Source: Cyanobacteria bacterium SBLK
GTDB taxonomy: Bacteria > Cyanobacteriota > Cyanobacteriia > Cyanobacteriales > Spirulinaceae
Assembly (NCBI GenBank): GCA_017746715.1
Contig: JAGHZQ010000069.1
Coordinates: 1-64,000, forward strand
Length of the DNA: 64,000 nt
Direction: 5' to 3'
This document shows positions 63,024 to 64,000 of this stretch, piece by piece (the stretch's first letter is position 1; the number at the start of each line of letters is the position of its first letter). The notes beneath the pieces are model-generated. The model did not search any database, was not told the DNA's origin, and saw only the letters and a program-made list of their open reading frames with translations. The position numbers and the translations under genes were made by a program.

Positions 63024-64000
63024 ATGAATTTGCCGAAACCGATATCGAGAGGCAAATTAAAACATTCGTTCGCAATCGCGCCTCTTCGTTCTCATTTCTT
63101 ATGGGTCCGCAACCAACAGAAAAAAAGAAATTTACACTTTTACTTTTCCCTGCTGCTTTCCCTCGGCTTTTGGGCAGGCGGCGATCGCGTTTTGTCCCAA
63201 GAAGTCATCAATCAAGGATTTGCCACAGGAGGCAATTTAAGCGGTACGGTCACTTCGAACACCACTTCGTTCTTTGTTGAAGAAACCAGTCTCGAACTGA
63301 TCAAAACTGCCGATCGCGCTGCGGCCGAACCGGGAGATACGGTAGTCTATCGCCTCTCTCTCAACAATACGGGAACGACAACAGCGACCGATGTCGTCAT
63401 TACCGATAATTTACCCCTCGGTTTAAATTTTCTCTCCCAATCCGTCCAAGGGGCAATTTTTGAAAATGGTACGACGACTTCTGTTAGCCTATCGGGGGTC
63501 TCGAACGACAATCGCACGCTTTTGTTTGCCTATTCCAGTCTTGCCCCAGGACAAACCCTCAATGTCGTTTATGCCGCCCTCGTTACCCCCGATGCCGTGC
63601 GCGGGGATGGCAGAAATACCGCCCAAGAAACCCGCAGTAATTTAGCGAGTTTTTTGGTGAGAATTCGCGACGGAATTTTATCCGATTGCGGGACGATTAT
63701 CGGGCGAGTTTTTGTCGATAAGAATTTTGACGGGGAACAGCAACCCGGAGAACCGGGGGTTCCTAATGCCGTGATTTTTATGGATGATGGCAACCGCATC
63801 ACAACAGATGCAAATGGGCTATTTTCCCTTGCCAATGTGGTTTCCGGCAATCGAACCGGGACTTTAGACTTAAGCAGTTTACCGGGTTATACCCTCGCCC
63901 CCAATCTTTATTTTATCGAACGCAATAGCCAATCTCGCCTTGTCCGTTTGGAACCCGGTGGATTGGTACGGATGAATTTTGCCGTCACGCCAGCAACGGA
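63024..64000 (+). CDS. DUF11/SdrD-type surface protein, cut by the window end
   Basis: At least 325 residues are visible with no stop. A long signal region (FYFSLLLSLGFWAGGDRVLSQ, residues about 39-59) follows a basic N-terminus. A DUF11 domain (LIKTADRAAAEPGDTVVYRLSLN, then NTGTTTATDVVITDNLPLG) and an SdrD/carboxypeptidase-regulatory-like domain (GRVFVDKNFDGEQQPGEPG) follow. The ATG has GAAGGA 12 nt upstream. Large secreted DUF11 proteins are common in cyanobacteria; the rest lies outside the window. Confidence 0.78.
   Translation, partial: MNLPKPISRGKLKHSFAIAPLRSHFLWVRNQQKKRNLHFYFSLLLSLGFWAGGDRVLSQEVINQGFATGGNLSGTVTSNTTSFFVEETSLELIKTADRAAAEPGDTVVYRLSLNNTGTTTATDVVITDNLPLGLNFLSQSVQGAIFENGTTTSVSLSGVSNDNRTLLFAYSSLAPGQTLNVVYAALVTPDAVRGDGRNTAQETRSNLASFLVRIRDGILSDCGTIIGRVFVDKNFDGEQQPGEPGVPNAVIFMDDGNRITTDANGLFSLANVVSGNRTGTLDLSSLPGYTLAPNLYFIERNSQSRLVRLEPGGLVRMNFAVTPAT

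Noticed and set aside
62824-63075. An 83-residue minus-strand open frame upstream of the DUF11 gene
   Set aside because: Basic, low-complexity composition, no ribosome-binding site, and overlap with the start of the plus-strand surface-protein gene.

Overview
The window comes from a cyanobacterium, most likely a filamentous non-model one. The HIP1 octamer GCGATCGC occurs throughout coding and intergenic DNA. Cyanobacteria-typical genes are present: tocopherol cyclase, a high-light-inducible protein, DUF1818, DUF1816 and DUF6816 proteins, a PAP/fibrillin-domain protein, a Ycf46-like AAA ATPase and a group 2 sigma factor. A small protein carrying RGSGR pentapeptides (PatX-like, 53.7 kb) points to a filamentous lineage. 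I cannot name the species. No rRNA, tRNA or CRISPR array was found.

Layout. 0-17 kb is mostly single housekeeping and signalling genes: an ABC-2 permease, a compact DacB-type carboxypeptidase, a SpoIIE-type phosphatase, an AAA ATPase, a large Cache/HAMP histidine kinase, a ferredoxin/metallo-beta-lactamase fusion, tocopherol cyclase, two unknown secreted proteins, prolyl aminopeptidase and RlmB. 17.2-40.5 kb is one co-directional minus-strand block of 19 genes. It holds three GTPase-like proteins, a large membrane protein resembling GTPase-associated proteins, two membrane proteins with FHA-like ends, three vWA proteins, four related lipoproteins (one fused to a beta-lactamase-like serine hydrolase), a zinc-ribbon/FHA protein, a PP2C phosphatase with a degenerate kinase-like region, two Ser/Thr kinases, a CHAT protease-like protein and a membrane protein. 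40.5-41.0 kb has tandem 105-bp repeats, each with a ribosome-binding site and an 11-codon ORF. 41-53 kb is housekeeping again (mini-RNase III, STAS, carA, a Rieske oxygenase, sigma factor, leuA, a GST, capA-like, pepP, hli). 53-58 kb carries the PatX-like gene, murJ and a small unknown operon with a probable frameshift. 58-64 kb has gatB, a GNAT enzyme and two large surface or secreted proteins, the second cut by the window end.

How the genes fit together. The 23-kb block reads as a trans-envelope signalling system. vWA proteins, lipoproteins and a penicillin-binding-like serine hydrolase are predicted outside the cytoplasmic membrane. Phosphorylation (two kinases, one PP2C, FHA readers) and GTPase modules are predicted inside. 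CHAT is a plausible effector at the 3' end. The part list overlaps the vWA/PP2C/STK triads and the double-GTPase conflict systems described by comparative genomics, but this combination, with the lipoprotein set, is the best candidate here for an undescribed system. Its function is inference.

Remnants and repeats. Fragments of a XisH-like protein, a PIN-domain toxin and possibly a UPF0175 antitoxin mark decayed accessory genes. Heptamer STRR tracts, a 37-bp hairpin tandem repeat that overlaps the end of a gene, a duplicated 81-bp hairpin element and short palindromes inside genes add to the repeat load.
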